Position numbers and translations under genes: made by a program. From CAYUKK01 sp964445305 (GTDB lineage: Bacteria > Acidobacteriota > Aminicenantia > Aminicenantales > UBA8522): a stretch of DNA of 64,000 bases. The stretch's first letter is position 1, and each line of letters opens with the position of its first letter. The notes beneath the pieces are model-generated. The model was not told the DNA's origin. It worked only from the letters and a program-made list of their open reading frames with translations, and did no database searches. Below are positions 1-7,773 of this stretch, piece by piece. The DNA is taken from positions 1 to 64,000 of the forward strand of contig CAYUKK010000020.1 in assembly GCA_964445305.1 (NCBI GenBank), read 5' to 3'.

Positions 1-165
1 GCCGAAACAGTACCAGAGCCAGATGCCGTTTTTTTGACTAATTTCAAGGCTGGGGATTTTGTCATTGTGGAAAGGGCAAAGCGTTTTATTCCCGGAAAAT
101 TTAAGGCCCTGTGAAGCCAAAAAGTCTTTTAAATTTTTAGCTTTTAAATCTTCGATTAGGGTCAT
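1..165 (-). CDS. CHC2 zinc-finger DNA primase, N-terminal fragment (cut by window edge)
   Basis: Reading leftward from an ATG at 165, 55 codons stay open to the window edge. The translation contains CPFHNDKIPSL at about residues 30-40 and ends in WYCFG, which matches the CHC2 zinc-binding motif of DnaG-type primases (Cys-Pro-x-His ... Trp-Tyr-Cys-Phe-Gly-Cys). GGAGAGAAAC upstream is a fair ribosome-binding site. The first Cys-His pair and the third ligand are visible; the fourth is off the window. The AT-rich, Lys-rich composition differs from the core genes to the right. A short CHC2 protein beside small helix-turn-helix genes is typical of plasmid, phage or integrative-element replication modules, so I infer an element primase rather than the housekeeping dnaG. 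Confidence 0.75.
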   Translation of the reverse strand, partial: MTLIEDLKAKNLKDFLASQGLKFSGNKTLCPFHNDKIPSLEISQKNGIWLWYCFG

Positions 166-192
166 GTTTCTCTCCATCCCGGTTCCACTCGG

Positions 193-297
193 TTAAAGAC
201 ATAATCCCATATCCTTCCTTTCTGCTCTTTTGAAAAGCTCACTTGCGGTGATCAATTCAATGGTGACTTCGCCATTTATTTTATTTTTCTTTGACAT
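193..297 (-). CDS. Small ORF overlapping the end of the HTH gene (34 aa)
   Basis: An ATG at 297 lies inside the last codons of the upstream helix-turn-helix gene and opens a 34-codon frame ending at TAA 193-195, 28 bases before the primase start. The product is charged (MSKKNKINGEV...) with no motif I recognise. The 17-bp overlap would permit translational coupling. It could be a real accessory gene or only the continuation of the upstream gene after a frameshift; I cannot decide. Confidence 0.3.
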   Translation of the reverse strand: MSKKNKINGEVTIELITASELFKRAERKDMGLCL

Positions 298-481
298 TTC
301 CCCTCTTATTAAAAGATCGGCCCTCGAGGGTGGCCTCGATCGTGACCCAATCTAATCTTACGGCGCCACCAATATGGCCGCCGGGCAGCTTTTTTTGCCT
401 GAAAAGCGCGTATACGGTTTGGGGGTGCAAGCTTAAGCGTTCCGCGACCTCATTAACCGACAACCAACGTTTTTCAATCAT
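281..481 (-). CDS. Excisionase/AlpA-type helix-turn-helix protein (66 aa)
   Basis: The product has WLSVNEVAERLSLHPQTVYA at residues 6-25 followed by a short wing segment (KKLPGGHIGGAVRLDW). This is the winged helix-turn-helix pattern of the excisionase/MerR-like DNA-binding family. Such proteins act as recombination directionality factors or as small regulators of mobile elements. The gene lies immediately left (downstream in its own direction) of a GC-rich pentamer array and upstream of the primase fragment, and all three left-end genes read leftward. Function beyond DNA binding is inference. Confidence 0.75.
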   Translation of the reverse strand: MIEKRWLSVNEVAERLSLHPQTVYALFRQKKLPGGHIGGAVRLDWVTIEATLEGRSFNKRGNVKEK

Positions 482-513
482 TAATCATGCCATCGCTTTC
501 TTGCGGCCGGGGG

Positions 514-538
514 GGGGCGAGGTCAGGCGCCTCGCCCC
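514..538. repeat. Strong GC hairpin beside the pentamer array
   Basis: A 9-bp perfect inverted repeat, GGGGCGAGG (514-522) and CCTCGCCCC (530-538), encloses a 7-nt loop. It follows a run of nine G (509-517). It has no U tract on either strand, so it does not look like an intrinsic terminator. It lies 3 bp left of the NNGCC array and 33 bp upstream of the helix-turn-helix gene start. Confidence 0.7.
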
Positions 539-540
539 GG

Positions 541-620
541 TTGCCACGCCACGCCTTGCCTTGCCGCGCCCGGCCATGCCAGGCCCGGCCATGCCTTGCC
601 ATGCCCAGCCTCGCCAAGCC
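541..620. repeat. NNGCC pentamer tandem array, 16 units
   Basis: Sixteen consecutive pentamers fit NNGCC without a break: TTGCC, ACGCC, ACGCC, TTGCC, TTGCC, GCGCC, CGGCC, ATGCC, AGGCC, CGGCC, ATGCC, TTGCC, ATGCC, CAGCC, TCGCC, AAGCC. The last three bases are invariant and the first two vary freely. It lies between the XRE gene and the excisionase-like gene, both read leftward. The open frames crossing it are low-complexity and not believable genes. It could be a protein-binding array, an origin component, or a slippage-generated spacer. Confidence 0.85.
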
Positions 621-637
621 GCGTATTGACCGATTTA

Positions 638-856
638 TCATAAGAAATCCTCGTTTTTCGCCAGCGCCTCAGGGGGCAGGCCAAGAATTCTGGCAATTCG
701 GGCGATCTTCTCCGGGCTCATTCCGGCGAGACCCCGCTCCCACCGGGACAAATGGCTGGCGTCCACGCCGGCCCAGCGCGCGAGCTCGCGGAGCCCGAGA
801 GTAGCGAGAAATCTTGCCCGACGTCGGAGGGTTAGCGGTTGACTAGTCGGCAACAT
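638..856 (-). CDS. XRE/Cro-CI family helix-turn-helix regulator (72 aa)
   Basis: The protein contains LRELARWAGVDASHLSRWER, a standard XRE helix-turn-helix, followed by a LSPEKIARIARIL-like third segment (MSPEKIARIARILGLPPEAL). I place the start at the ATG at 856 because the domain begins just after it; the frame also has ATGs at 877 and 916. A perfect inverted repeat (866-882) lies right upstream and is a plausible self-operator in the space shared with the divergent sigma-like gene. Known family members are phage or element repressors and antitoxins. Role here, likely control of the element, is inferred. Confidence 0.75.
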   Translation of the reverse strand: MLPTSQPLTLRRRARFLATLGLRELARWAGVDASHLSRWERGLAGMSPEKIARIARILGLPPEALAKNEDFL

Positions 857-865
857 TGTGGCAAA

Positions 866-882
866 ATTTCTCATAGAGAAAT
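866..882. promoter_or_regulatory. Palindromic candidate operator
   Basis: ATTTCTC-ATA-GAGAAAT is a perfect 7-bp inverted repeat with a 3-bp centre. It lies 10 bp upstream of the XRE start codon and 67 bp upstream of the divergent sigma-like gene. Position and symmetry suit a dimeric XRE repressor. Binding itself is inference. Confidence 0.5.
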
Positions 883-948
883 GATGGATTACCCAGTGAC
901 TAAAGTATGTTTGCATAAAATATTTTTTTTGAAAGGGGGTAACACATT

Positions 949-2208
949 TTGATAAAAAAAGAGTGTTTTAAAGAGCTTCCCCCCAGGACTTATGAAATTG
1001 TAAAATATGAGCGTGACGCTTTTTTCCGAAGAAGTTGGGAATTTGACGACGATAAGGAGGATATTGAAAATGAGCTTATTTTTAAGATTTGGGATAATCA
1101 CAAAAGGATTAATGCTGCTGAGAATCCTGGGGCTTACGTAAGGCAGATCTGCCAAAACCATTTCAAGGAAATTTTGCGCAAAAAAAGGGGGCGCTCACGG
1201 ATAATTGCTGAAAGTAGATTAGAGGGCGATGAGAACTCAGGTGGTTTTAATATGGACAAATTTCCCTGTCCAGAGAGTGCTCCCGACAAGGATTTAGAGA
1301 TAGAGGACTTGTCGATTGAAGAGCTCATAAATCATTATGATAAGAATTTTTCTCTCGCTTTCCGGAAAGCAATAGTTACCGTTTTGGTTCTCGTCTCCAC
1401 CATCAATCAAATTCGAGAATTTTATCGAGAAAATGTCGATCTTAAAGTTAACCTTGAAATTTTGCGGTCGTTGTTGAGTTTTAGGAAAAAAATTTATTCG
1501 ATTTTAAGACCCCATTTTTTAGAGCTCAAGAAATGGGGAGAAGAAGATTCAAACTTTAAAAATTTTTATATCTGGGCATCAAAAATTTATGAAAAAACTG
1601 AGAAAGAGAAAATTTCAGAAAAGGAGGCATTAGCTTTTTATGGGCAAGTAGCCAGAAACAAGCGCTTTTCTCCCCAAAAAGACCTTCCTCCTGATTGTCC
1701 GATGTATTTTGGTAGCAATGAAGAAATCAACCCCGTGATTTACGGCTTTAATTATCTTGCCCTACTAAATAATTTAATCCGCATCTGCAAAAGGAAAATA
1801 AATTTGAGCAAAATTCCATTTTTAGATCCCGATTATTTAAATCTATTGGGGATTGAAGATTACGAAGATTTTTTGGGGATCGCAAAGCTAAGGATTTCCC
1901 CCTGTCAAATTGTTTTTGACGTCATTAAAAAAGCACCTGATTTAAGAAGAGGAGGCGTATACTCAAATTTGAAAAAGATAAAATTATTGATTTGGTACTT
2001 GAAAACGAGAAATGACCCTTATTCTCAAATTTTCGACCGGATCAAAAGCCCGGCGGACGTAGAGAAGTTGAGGCAATATCATTATCGCCAGAAATCGAGA
2101 CCTTACGCTAAAGTGATTAAAAACATTTACAGCGCTGCTTTTGTTCAGAGAATAGCCCTTCCTCTTTATGAAGAGGAGAAGGAGCGCGTTATTTATGAAG
2201 TCAAATAA
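949..2208 (+). CDS. Sigma-70 region-2-like protein with long unknown C-terminal part (419 aa)
   Basis: The start is TTG at 949, preceded at 8 nt by AAAGGGGGT, the best ribosome-binding site in this stretch. Residues about 40-85 (ENELIFKIWDNHKRI ... AYVRQICQNHFKEILRKKRG) resemble sigma-70 region 2 of ECF-type factors: an acidic helix, aromatic core, then the NxxxxxLRKKR pattern. The remaining 330 residues match nothing I know and I see no clear region 4. The gene is AT-rich and Lys/Ile-rich, unlike the core genes from 2.6 kb on, which indicates transfer. It is divergent from the XRE gene. It may be an element-specific sigma or a phage-type regulator; only the N-terminal similarity is supported. 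Confidence 0.55.
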   Translation: MIKKECFKELPPRTYEIVKYERDAFFRRSWEFDDDKEDIENELIFKIWDNHKRINAAENPGAYVRQICQNHFKEILRKKRGRSRIIAESRLEGDENSGGFNMDKFPCPESAPDKDLEIEDLSIEELINHYDKNFSLAFRKAIVTVLVLVSTINQIREFYRENVDLKVNLEILRSLLSFRKKIYSILRPHFLELKKWGEEDSNFKNFYIWASKIYEKTEKEKISEKEALAFYGQVARNKRFSPQKDLPPDCPMYFGSNEEINPVIYGFNYLALLNNLIRICKRKINLSKIPFLDPDYLNLLGIEDYEDFLGIAKLRISPCQIVFDVIKKAPDLRRGGVYSNLKKIKLLIWYLKTRNDPYSQIFDRIKSPADVEKLRQYHYRQKSRPYAKVIKNIYSAAFVQRIALPLYEEEKERVIYEVK

Positions 2209-2305
2209 ATTCATCAGCTGGCTGATAATTTGCGGTCGATCCTGTGGCCTTGTGTTCATTTTGGGGTTCAACTCAGAGTGCCGGGTGACGATAATTTGTG
2301 CATCC

Positions 2306-2327
2306 CGATCTCGACTCGATCTCGACT
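2306..2327. repeat. 11-bp direct repeat, two copies
   Basis: CGATCTCGACT occurs twice head to tail (2306-2316, 2317-2327), followed by a short inverted repeat TCGAC-N6-GTCGA (2322-2337). It lies in the non-coding strip between the sigma-like gene and the tRNA gene. Confidence 0.8.
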
Positions 2328-2340
2328 TTTTTGTCGAAAT

Positions 2341-2380
2341 GGCCTTTAAATGGGCTTAAAGCGGCTTAAAGCGATTTAAA
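2341..2380. repeat. Helically phased 10-bp repeats ending in TTAAA
   Basis: Four consecutive 10-bp units, ggccTTTAAA, tgggcTTAAA, gcggcTTAAA and gcgatTTAAA, place TTAAA at exact 10-bp spacing, so the motif recurs on one face of the helix. A related palindrome, GGCTTTAAGCC, lies on the other side of the tRNA at 2569-2579. The array is 56 bp from the tRNA 3' end. It could be recombinase or accessory-factor arm sites, iterons or bent DNA. Confidence 0.8.
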
Positions 2381-2435
2381 GCTAAAATTGGTCTAAGTTA
2401 TTGATTCTTAAGGAGCTTCAGGCTAAATATGGGAG

Positions 2436-2509
2436 CGCGCCCGGAGGGACTTGAACCCCCGGCCTTCTGATTCGTAGTCAGACGCTCTATCCGGCTGAGC
2501 TACGGGCGC
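2436..2509 (-). tRNA. tRNA-Arg (ACG)
   Basis: The minus strand folds as a full cloverleaf: acceptor GCGCCCG/CGGGCGC, D arm GCTC...GAGC, anticodon stem TCTGA/TCAGA with loop CTACGAA (anticodon ACG, read as ICG), and T arm with TTCAAGT. The discriminator is G and CCA is not encoded. Length is 74 nt. The 3' end points left, toward the accessory DNA at 1-2435, so this gene is the probable attachment site of that element. Confidence 0.95.
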
Positions 2510-2528
2510 CTCCAATCACGCTGATTTA

Positions 2529-2557
2529 AATATACCGAAAGATGAGCTTTTTTACAA
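2529..2557 (-). promoter_or_regulatory. Promoter for tRNA-Arg
   Basis: On the minus strand TTGTAA (2557-2552), a 17-bp spacer and TATATT (2534-2529) precede the tRNA by 19 bp. Confidence 0.6.
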
Positions 2558-2602
2558 CCAAGAGGCTCGGCTTTAAGCCAATGAGTATTCTTTAAATCAA
2601 AG

Positions 2603-3928
2603 CTACCCGTGATAGGATGGCGCGACAGGTTCAATCTTGCCGCCAATGCCAGCCCTGGCCAGCGCGGCGCCTATGATTCCACCCGCCACGGCCGGCAGAA
2701 TCCACGGAAAGCCGGATGAAGCGAGGGGAATCATCGCGATTCCCTGATTGATAACTCGCACAGGAACTCCAGCCGCCGTGAAAGCGTCAAACACACTCGT
2801 CGATAGGGCACCGATGACAGCGCCCACATAAATGGCCCGGTGCTTGACCAATCGCCCGGCCATCGTCAGGATAATGAGCACCAAGACGACAGGGTATACT
2901 GTAACCAGAAGAGGGAAAGCGACCTTGACAATTGTCGTCACGCCAACCGTGGCGAAGACAGCGCTGAAGATACACGTCGCCAAACAAATGCCCTTATAAG
3001 GGAGCCTGCCCCTGGTCAAGACGCTAAAATAATCGCCCACGGTGGCTGTCAGGCCGATGGAAGTCGTCAGGCAAGCCAGGCTCACCGCCAGGCCAAGGGC
3101 TACCTTGCCTCCATTCCCGAGAATCCCCTCGGTGATGCCGATGAGGAGCGACGTCCTCTCGACGGTTGCCGGAAAGAGATGCGAAGAAAACGCTCCCAGG
3201 TACATCAGCCCGCCGTAAACCAGCCCTAACCCGGTCGCGGCAATAACGCCAGCCAGCGAAGTCATCCGGACCTGGTCCGAGACCCTAACATAGCCCTTAA
3301 AGACGAGGGCAGCGATGATGATTTCAGCGAAAACGACCGAGGCCAGCGCGTCCATAGTCTGGTAGCCCTCCCGGAAGCCCCGGCCGAAAGCACCAGCCAG
3401 CCCACCGTCCCCAGCTCGGCCAAGGGGGGAAAAGATACCCTTGAGGATGATGAGGGCCAGGGTCGCCAGGAGGAAGGGAGTAAGGACCTTCCCTATCTTA
3501 TCAATGACCTTTTTGCGGTTGAGGGCAAAAAACAGGGTGAAGGCAAAATAGACAATCGAGGAGACGGCGGCTCTGGCACCCGGTATGTTGGGCCGTACTC
3601 CCATCTCAAACGTCGTCGCGGCTGTTCGCGGAATGGCCAGCAGGGGGCCTATGGCCAGGATGATGACAATGCTGAGGACCTGGCCAAACAAAGGGCTAAC
3701 GCGGCTCGCCAGCTGCTCGACGCGGCCGCCAGCCCGGGCCGAGGCCGCAATCCCCATCAGGGGCATGCCAATTCCCGTGAGCAGAAAGCCAGCCAGCGCC
3801 AGCTTCCAGCTACCCGCAGCCATGAAGCCCATATAGGGAGGAAAAATAAGGTTGCCCGCGCCAAAAAACATGGCGAAAAGGGCCAGCCCGACCCAGACAA
3901 CGTCGCTCAGCCGCCTTTCCGCGCTCAT
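2603..3928 (-). CDS. brnQ: BrnQ-type branched-chain amino acid:cation symporter
   Basis: A 441-residue, highly hydrophobic protein of the LIVCS family, which imports leucine, isoleucine and valine with Na+ or H+ across the inner membrane. It begins with the family signature region (VGLALFAMFFGAGNLIFPPYMG) in the first membrane segment and has about twelve hydrophobic segments. The frame is open to 4030, but the start at 3928 is preferred: its ATG overlaps the TGA of the upstream gene as ATGA, and the domain starts directly after it. The pairing with a small membrane protein and CstA in one leftward operon suggests a joint role in amino acid and peptide uptake. Confidence 0.9.
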   Translation of the reverse strand: MSAERRLSDVVWVGLALFAMFFGAGNLIFPPYMGFMAAGSWKLALAGFLLTGIGMPLMGIAASARAGGRVEQLASRVSPLFGQVLSIVIILAIGPLLAIPRTAATTFEMGVRPNIPGARAAVSSIVYFAFTLFFALNRKKVIDKIGKVLTPFLLATLALIILKGIFSPLGRAGDGGLAGAFGRGFREGYQTMDALASVVFAEIIIAALVFKGYVRVSDQVRMTSLAGVIAATGLGLVYGGLMYLGAFSSHLFPATVERTSLLIGITEGILGNGGKVALGLAVSLACLTTSIGLTATVGDYFSVLTRGRLPYKGICLATCIFSAVFATVGVTTIVKVAFPLLVTVYPVVLVLIILTMAGRLVKHRAIYVGAVIGALSTSVFDAFTAAGVPVRVINQGIAMIPLASSGFPWILPAVAGGIIGAALARAGIGGKIEPVAPSYHG

Positions 3929-4191
3929 TTCTCTTTCTGGCGCTTCTTCACCTTCGCCCTTGCCTGCGGTATGCGGCGGGCAAAAAAGTAGGCCACCAGG
4001 GCGACAGTAAAAATGAAAAGGAGTGGCCATTTGACTTCCCGCAAAACGTCCAGCCCGAACGAGGATGAGCCAACGAACAAGGCCGCCACGGCCACTGCAT
4101 AGATGAGGACCTCGCTCTTGATGCCCTTGAGCGCTTCGACGACAACCTCCGTCACCGATAACCTGGCTTCGCCCCTTGTTTCCTCTGCCAT
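3925..4191 (-). CDS. Small two-helix membrane protein
   Basis: An 88-residue protein with two hydrophobic segments (about residues 28-46 and 55-72) and a strongly basic C-terminus ending in KVKKRQKEK. AAGGAGGGAGAAG precedes the ATG, a strong ribosome-binding site. It lies between cstA and brnQ and overlaps brnQ by 4 bp. I do not recognise the family. A small accessory subunit or chaperone of one of the two transporters is possible but unproven. Confidence 0.65.
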   Translation of the reverse strand: MAEETRGEARLSVTEVVVEALKGIKSEVLIYAVAVAALFVGSSSFGLDVLREVKWPLLFIFTVALVAYFFARRIPQARAKVKKRQKEK

Positions 4192-4215
4192 CTTCTCCCT
4201 CCTTGGGTTGTGAAT

Positions 4216-5964
4216 CTAAGCGTGCTCGATTTCTGGCCGTCCTTTCTTTTTCAAAAAAGTCTTAAGAAAAAGCCAGATCGCTCCTGCGGAGAGGACCATC
4301 AACAGGGCGTCGGCAAGGATCAAGGTATAGTTCTTGCCCCGGATGTAGTTTCCCATCAGGATGATGAGAGAAACGATAGTCGTCGAAATCATGAACCCGG
4401 CCGGCAGAAGCGTGAACATGTTCTTCTTCCGACGGAGTAACAACCATGCCGAAACAGCCAGCAGGACGAGCGCCGCCAAGAGCTGATTGGCTGTTCCGAA
4501 GATAGGCCAGAGGGCGCTAAAGGCGTTGGAGTAAGCAAGAATCCACATGAGGACAACCGAAAGACCAGAGTTGAACCAGTAATTGCGCAACAGCCGGGGC
4601 GTCTTCCGGAAAAGGATGGACCAGAGCTCCTCGAAGAGATAGCGGTTCAGCCGAACCGCGGCATCGAGGGTTGTAATGACGAACCCCTCGACAAGGAGAA
4701 TCCCAAACACAGCGCCAAGGGCAACCGAAATCCCCAGGCCGCGATGGAAGAGATGGCCGGCCGCCAGGGAGAAGCCGAGGATGGGGTTGGATTTGATGGC
4801 CGGGTCGGAGGGCCAAACGATTGACTTATAATCCCCGAAATTCATGGCAGCGCCAATGGCCAGGAGGACGCAAACGGCCAGGACCGATTCGAGGAGCATG
4901 GCGTTGTAGCCGATGCGGCGGGCATCGGGTTCGCAGGCCACCTGTTTTCCCGTTGTCCCGCCAGCGACGAGAGAATGGAATCCAGAAATAGCTCCGCAAG
5001 CAATGGTGCAAAACATCATCGGCCAGATGAGTCCCAGGTGCTGGACTCCCTCCCTGAGGTTGAAGCTCGGTATGGATACGGACAAACCATGGAAGCCGGT
5101 GATAAAAAGAGTTATGACCATCAAGAAGATGCCGCCGTAAAGAATCTGGACGTTGATGAGGTCGCGGGGCTGGAGGATGAGCCAGACGGGCACACCCGCT
5201 GCGAAGAGAACATAGATGGAGATGATGACCATCCAGGTGGTCGGGGAAAGAGTCACAGGGTGGGCGATGCCCAAAAAAATGGAGCCGACACAAACGCCCA
5301 AGGCGAGAGGATAGGCATAAACTGCCTTGATTCTCTTTTTGTAAAGAAGCCAGCCCAGAAACGGCGAGCTCAAGGTGATGACAATGACGGACATCGAAGC
5401 GATGCCGCCGATGCGGCCCATGACGACACCGTCTTTGACCACCGTTTTCAGAAACGTCTGGCCTTCGATGACACCTATTTTGGCGAGTGGCCAGAGTGAG
5501 GTGAGGGAAATGGCGGTGGCGCTCAAGAAAGAAGATGTGACGAGGACAATCATGACGATGGTAAAGCCGATGAAGAGGTTGAACCCAGCCGGGCCCAGCG
5601 TCTTTCGGGCGACCTCAGCCATCGATCTTCCTCCCTCCCTGATGCTCACAAACAGGGAAGTGAAGTCATGGACAGCGCCGATAAAGATGCCTCCCAGCAC
5701 CACCCAGAGCCAGGCCGGGACAAACCCGTAGAGGATGCCCATTGTGGGACCCAGAATAGGGCCAGCCCCAGCAATGGCCGAGAAATGGTGGGCAAAAACG
5801 ATGTAAGCTTTGGTCGGGACGTAATCCCGACCGTCGCAGGCTTTCACAGCTGGCGTGGGGTTGGCAGGGTCTTCGCCGAGGATGCGAGCGATATAGTGGG
5901 AATAATAGCGACTGGCCAGCCCGAAGAGGAAAACAGCTCCACCTAGAACTAAGAGAACATTCAT
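4216..5964 (-). CDS. cstA: Carbon starvation protein CstA family transporter
   Basis: A 582-residue polytopic membrane protein with the N-terminal CstA signature (DPANPTPAVKACDGRDYVPT and VFAHHFSAIAGAGPILGP). CstA/BtsT proteins import pyruvate or peptides when carbon is scarce. The length is between the short (about 480) and long (about 700) types; it ends with a two- to three-helix C-terminal region. It is first in a leftward operon with the small membrane protein and brnQ. A promoter, TTGACT-N17-TAAAGT, lies 20 bp upstream. Substrate cannot be told from sequence. Confidence 0.9.
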   Translation of the reverse strand: MNVLLVLGGAVFLFGLASRYYSHYIARILGEDPANPTPAVKACDGRDYVPTKAYIVFAHHFSAIAGAGPILGPTMGILYGFVPAWLWVVLGGIFIGAVHDFTSLFVSIREGGRSMAEVARKTLGPAGFNLFIGFTIVMIVLVTSSFLSATAISLTSLWPLAKIGVIEGQTFLKTVVKDGVVMGRIGGIASMSVIVITLSSPFLGWLLYKKRIKAVYAYPLALGVCVGSIFLGIAHPVTLSPTTWMVIISIYVLFAAGVPVWLILQPRDLINVQILYGGIFLMVITLFITGFHGLSVSIPSFNLREGVQHLGLIWPMMFCTIACGAISGFHSLVAGGTTGKQVACEPDARRIGYNAMLLESVLAVCVLLAIGAAMNFGDYKSIVWPSDPAIKSNPILGFSLAAGHLFHRGLGISVALGAVFGILLVEGFVITTLDAAVRLNRYLFEELWSILFRKTPRLLRNYWFNSGLSVVLMWILAYSNAFSALWPIFGTANQLLAALVLLAVSAWLLLRRKKNMFTLLPAGFMISTTIVSLIILMGNYIRGKNYTLILADALLMVLSAGAIWLFLKTFLKKKGRPEIEHA

Positions 5965-5983
5965 CTTCGCTTAAAGGAACCTC

Positions 5984-6012
5984 ACTTTAGCACAGCACTT
6001 TTCTGAAGTCAA
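5984..6012 (-). promoter_or_regulatory. Promoter for the cstA operon
   Basis: Minus strand TTGACT (6012-6007), 17-bp spacer, TAAAGT (5989-5984). The expected transcript leader before cstA is about 13 nt and includes AAAGGAA. Confidence 0.6.
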
Positions 6013-6084
6013 AACGAGTCTAAGCTTGCGGGACAAGGCTGGTTATGATAAATATCCCTTCTTTGCTCGCTTTGTTCACTGGCC

Positions 6085-7653
6085 ATGAAAGGAAAAGAAG
6101 GCCCCCATGCCCTGACCGATTTTCCGGTGGTTGAGGAAAAATTCAGCGAGGCAGAAAAACGATTCGAGCGCATCCGCCGCACGGCTGGGCTTTTCTTAGG
6201 ACCTCTTGCTTTCCTCGTCGTCCTCGCTTTGCCGATAAAGAGCCTGAGTCGTGAAGCGCATCTTCTCGCCGCCATCCTGAGCTGGGTCGTCCTCTGGTGG
6301 GTTGGCGAGGCCATCCCCATTCCAGCAACAGCCATCCTCGGAGCAGCCCTGTGCGTTGTGCTGGGCATCGCCGATGCGAGGACAGCCTTCGCTCCTTTTG
6401 CCGACCCCATCATCTTCCTTTTCATGGGCAGCTTCCTCATCGCCCGGGCGATGTCCGTTCACGAGCTGGACAAGCGCTTCGCCTTTGGTCTTCTTTCCTT
6501 ACGCTTTGTCGGCCATAGCGCTGGCCGTCTCCTTTTCGTCTATGGCGGCGTCTGCGTCCTTCTTTCCATGTGGATTTCGAACACAGCCACAACGGCCATG
6601 ATGTTCCCCATCGCCATCGGCATCGTCTCCGCCGTCGCTAAAATGATGGCTCGCCAGGCCGGCCGGGAGATTCACGCGGACAGGCTCCGCTTCACGACGG
6701 GGATGATGCTCATGGCCGCCTATGCCTCCTCGACGGGCGGAATTGGCACTCCTGTTGGAACGCCGCCTAACCTGATTGGCCTGGCCATGCTCGAGAAATT
6801 TGCCCGGTTCAAAATTCCCTTTTTCCAGTGGCTTCTCTTCGCCATCCCCCTTCTTTTCATCATGTATCTTTTTCTTTTCTTTTTCATGCTCCTGCTCCAT
6901 AGGCCAGAGGTCAACCAGATCAGCGGGAGCAGGGAATTTGTACGCGAGGAGCGGGAGAAGCTGGGGCCGTGGACGCGCGGCCAGAAGAATACGCTCACGG
7001 CTTTCCTCGTAGCGGTCGTCCTGTGGGTTGCGCCCGGCTTCCTGTCCATCCTTTGCGGTGGCGATTCTCCCCTGACTAAAGCATATGCAAACCGCTTTCC
7101 CGAGGCTGTCGCCGCGGTTGTGGCCGCCCTGCTTCTTTTCATCCTCCCGGTCAATTGGAAAAACCGCGAGTTTACCCTCACCTGGAAGCAAGCAGCCTCG
7201 ATCGACTGGGGCACTCTCCTTCTTTTCGGCGGCGGTCTGTGCCTGGGCGACCTCATGTTCAGGACAAAGCTCGCCGAGACGCTGGGCAGGGGGCTTCTCG
7301 ACCTCTGCGGCGCCACATCCCTATGGGGTCTCACCCTCGCCGGGATTTACCTGGCTATTTTTATTAGCGAGACGACTTCCAATACGGCCGCGGCAACAAT
7401 GGTCGTGCCCATCATGATCTCGCTGGCCATGTCCGCTGGCCTTAACCCCGTCCCGCCAGCCATCGGTGCGACCATCGGAGCGAGCTACGCCTTTATGCTC
7501 CCTGTCTCAACACCGCCCAACGCCATCGTTTATGGCTCTGGCCTCGTTCCCCTGACAAGAATGCTCCGCGCCGGAACTATTCTTAACCTGAGCGGTGGGC
7601 TGGTTATCTGGAGCTCCTTGCGCCTTCTCCTTCCCCTTGTCGGCCTGGCCTGA
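6085..7653 (+). CDS. SLC13/DASS family sodium:anion (dicarboxylate) symporter
   Basis: A 522-residue membrane protein with the two pseudo-symmetric signature pairs of the divalent anion:Na+ symporters: SNT (ISNTATTAMMFPI near residue 170 and ETTSNTAAATMVVPI near 432) and TPPN (GTPVGTPPNLIGLA and LPVSTPPNAIVYGSG). These form the Na+ and carboxylate sites. The likely substrate is succinate, malate or another dicarboxylate. The start at 6085 has no good ribosome-binding site; no better in-frame start is evident. It is divergent from cstA. Confidence 0.9.
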   Translation: MKGKEGPHALTDFPVVEEKFSEAEKRFERIRRTAGLFLGPLAFLVVLALPIKSLSREAHLLAAILSWVVLWWVGEAIPIPATAILGAALCVVLGIADARTAFAPFADPIIFLFMGSFLIARAMSVHELDKRFAFGLLSLRFVGHSAGRLLFVYGGVCVLLSMWISNTATTAMMFPIAIGIVSAVAKMMARQAGREIHADRLRFTTGMMLMAAYASSTGGIGTPVGTPPNLIGLAMLEKFARFKIPFFQWLLFAIPLLFIMYLFLFFFMLLLHRPEVNQISGSREFVREEREKLGPWTRGQKNTLTAFLVAVVLWVAPGFLSILCGGDSPLTKAYANRFPEAVAAVVAALLLFILPVNWKNREFTLTWKQAASIDWGTLLLFGGGLCLGDLMFRTKLAETLGRGLLDLCGATSLWGLTLAGIYLAIFISETTSNTAAATMVVPIMISLAMSAGLNPVPPAIGATIGASYAFMLPVSTPPNAIVYGSGLVPLTRMLRAGTILNLSGGLVIWSSLRLLLPLVGLA

Positions 7654-7773
7654 ATCTGGATGATGGCGGGAATCGGAATCCATTGACCGAATGCAATAAT
7701 TAAATCGAGGCGACAAGGCAAACGGGGTCAAAAGAAAACAGGACCTGATGGGGCGTGGTTGGGGGTCAGAAGG

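Noticed and set aside
541..620. NNGCC array as a CRISPR
   Set aside because: Unit is 5 bp with no spacers; not a CRISPR.
487..804. Open frames across the NNGCC array, rich in Pro, Arg and Ala
   Set aside because: Composition is dictated by the pentamer repeat; no domain, and the region lies opposite the XRE gene.
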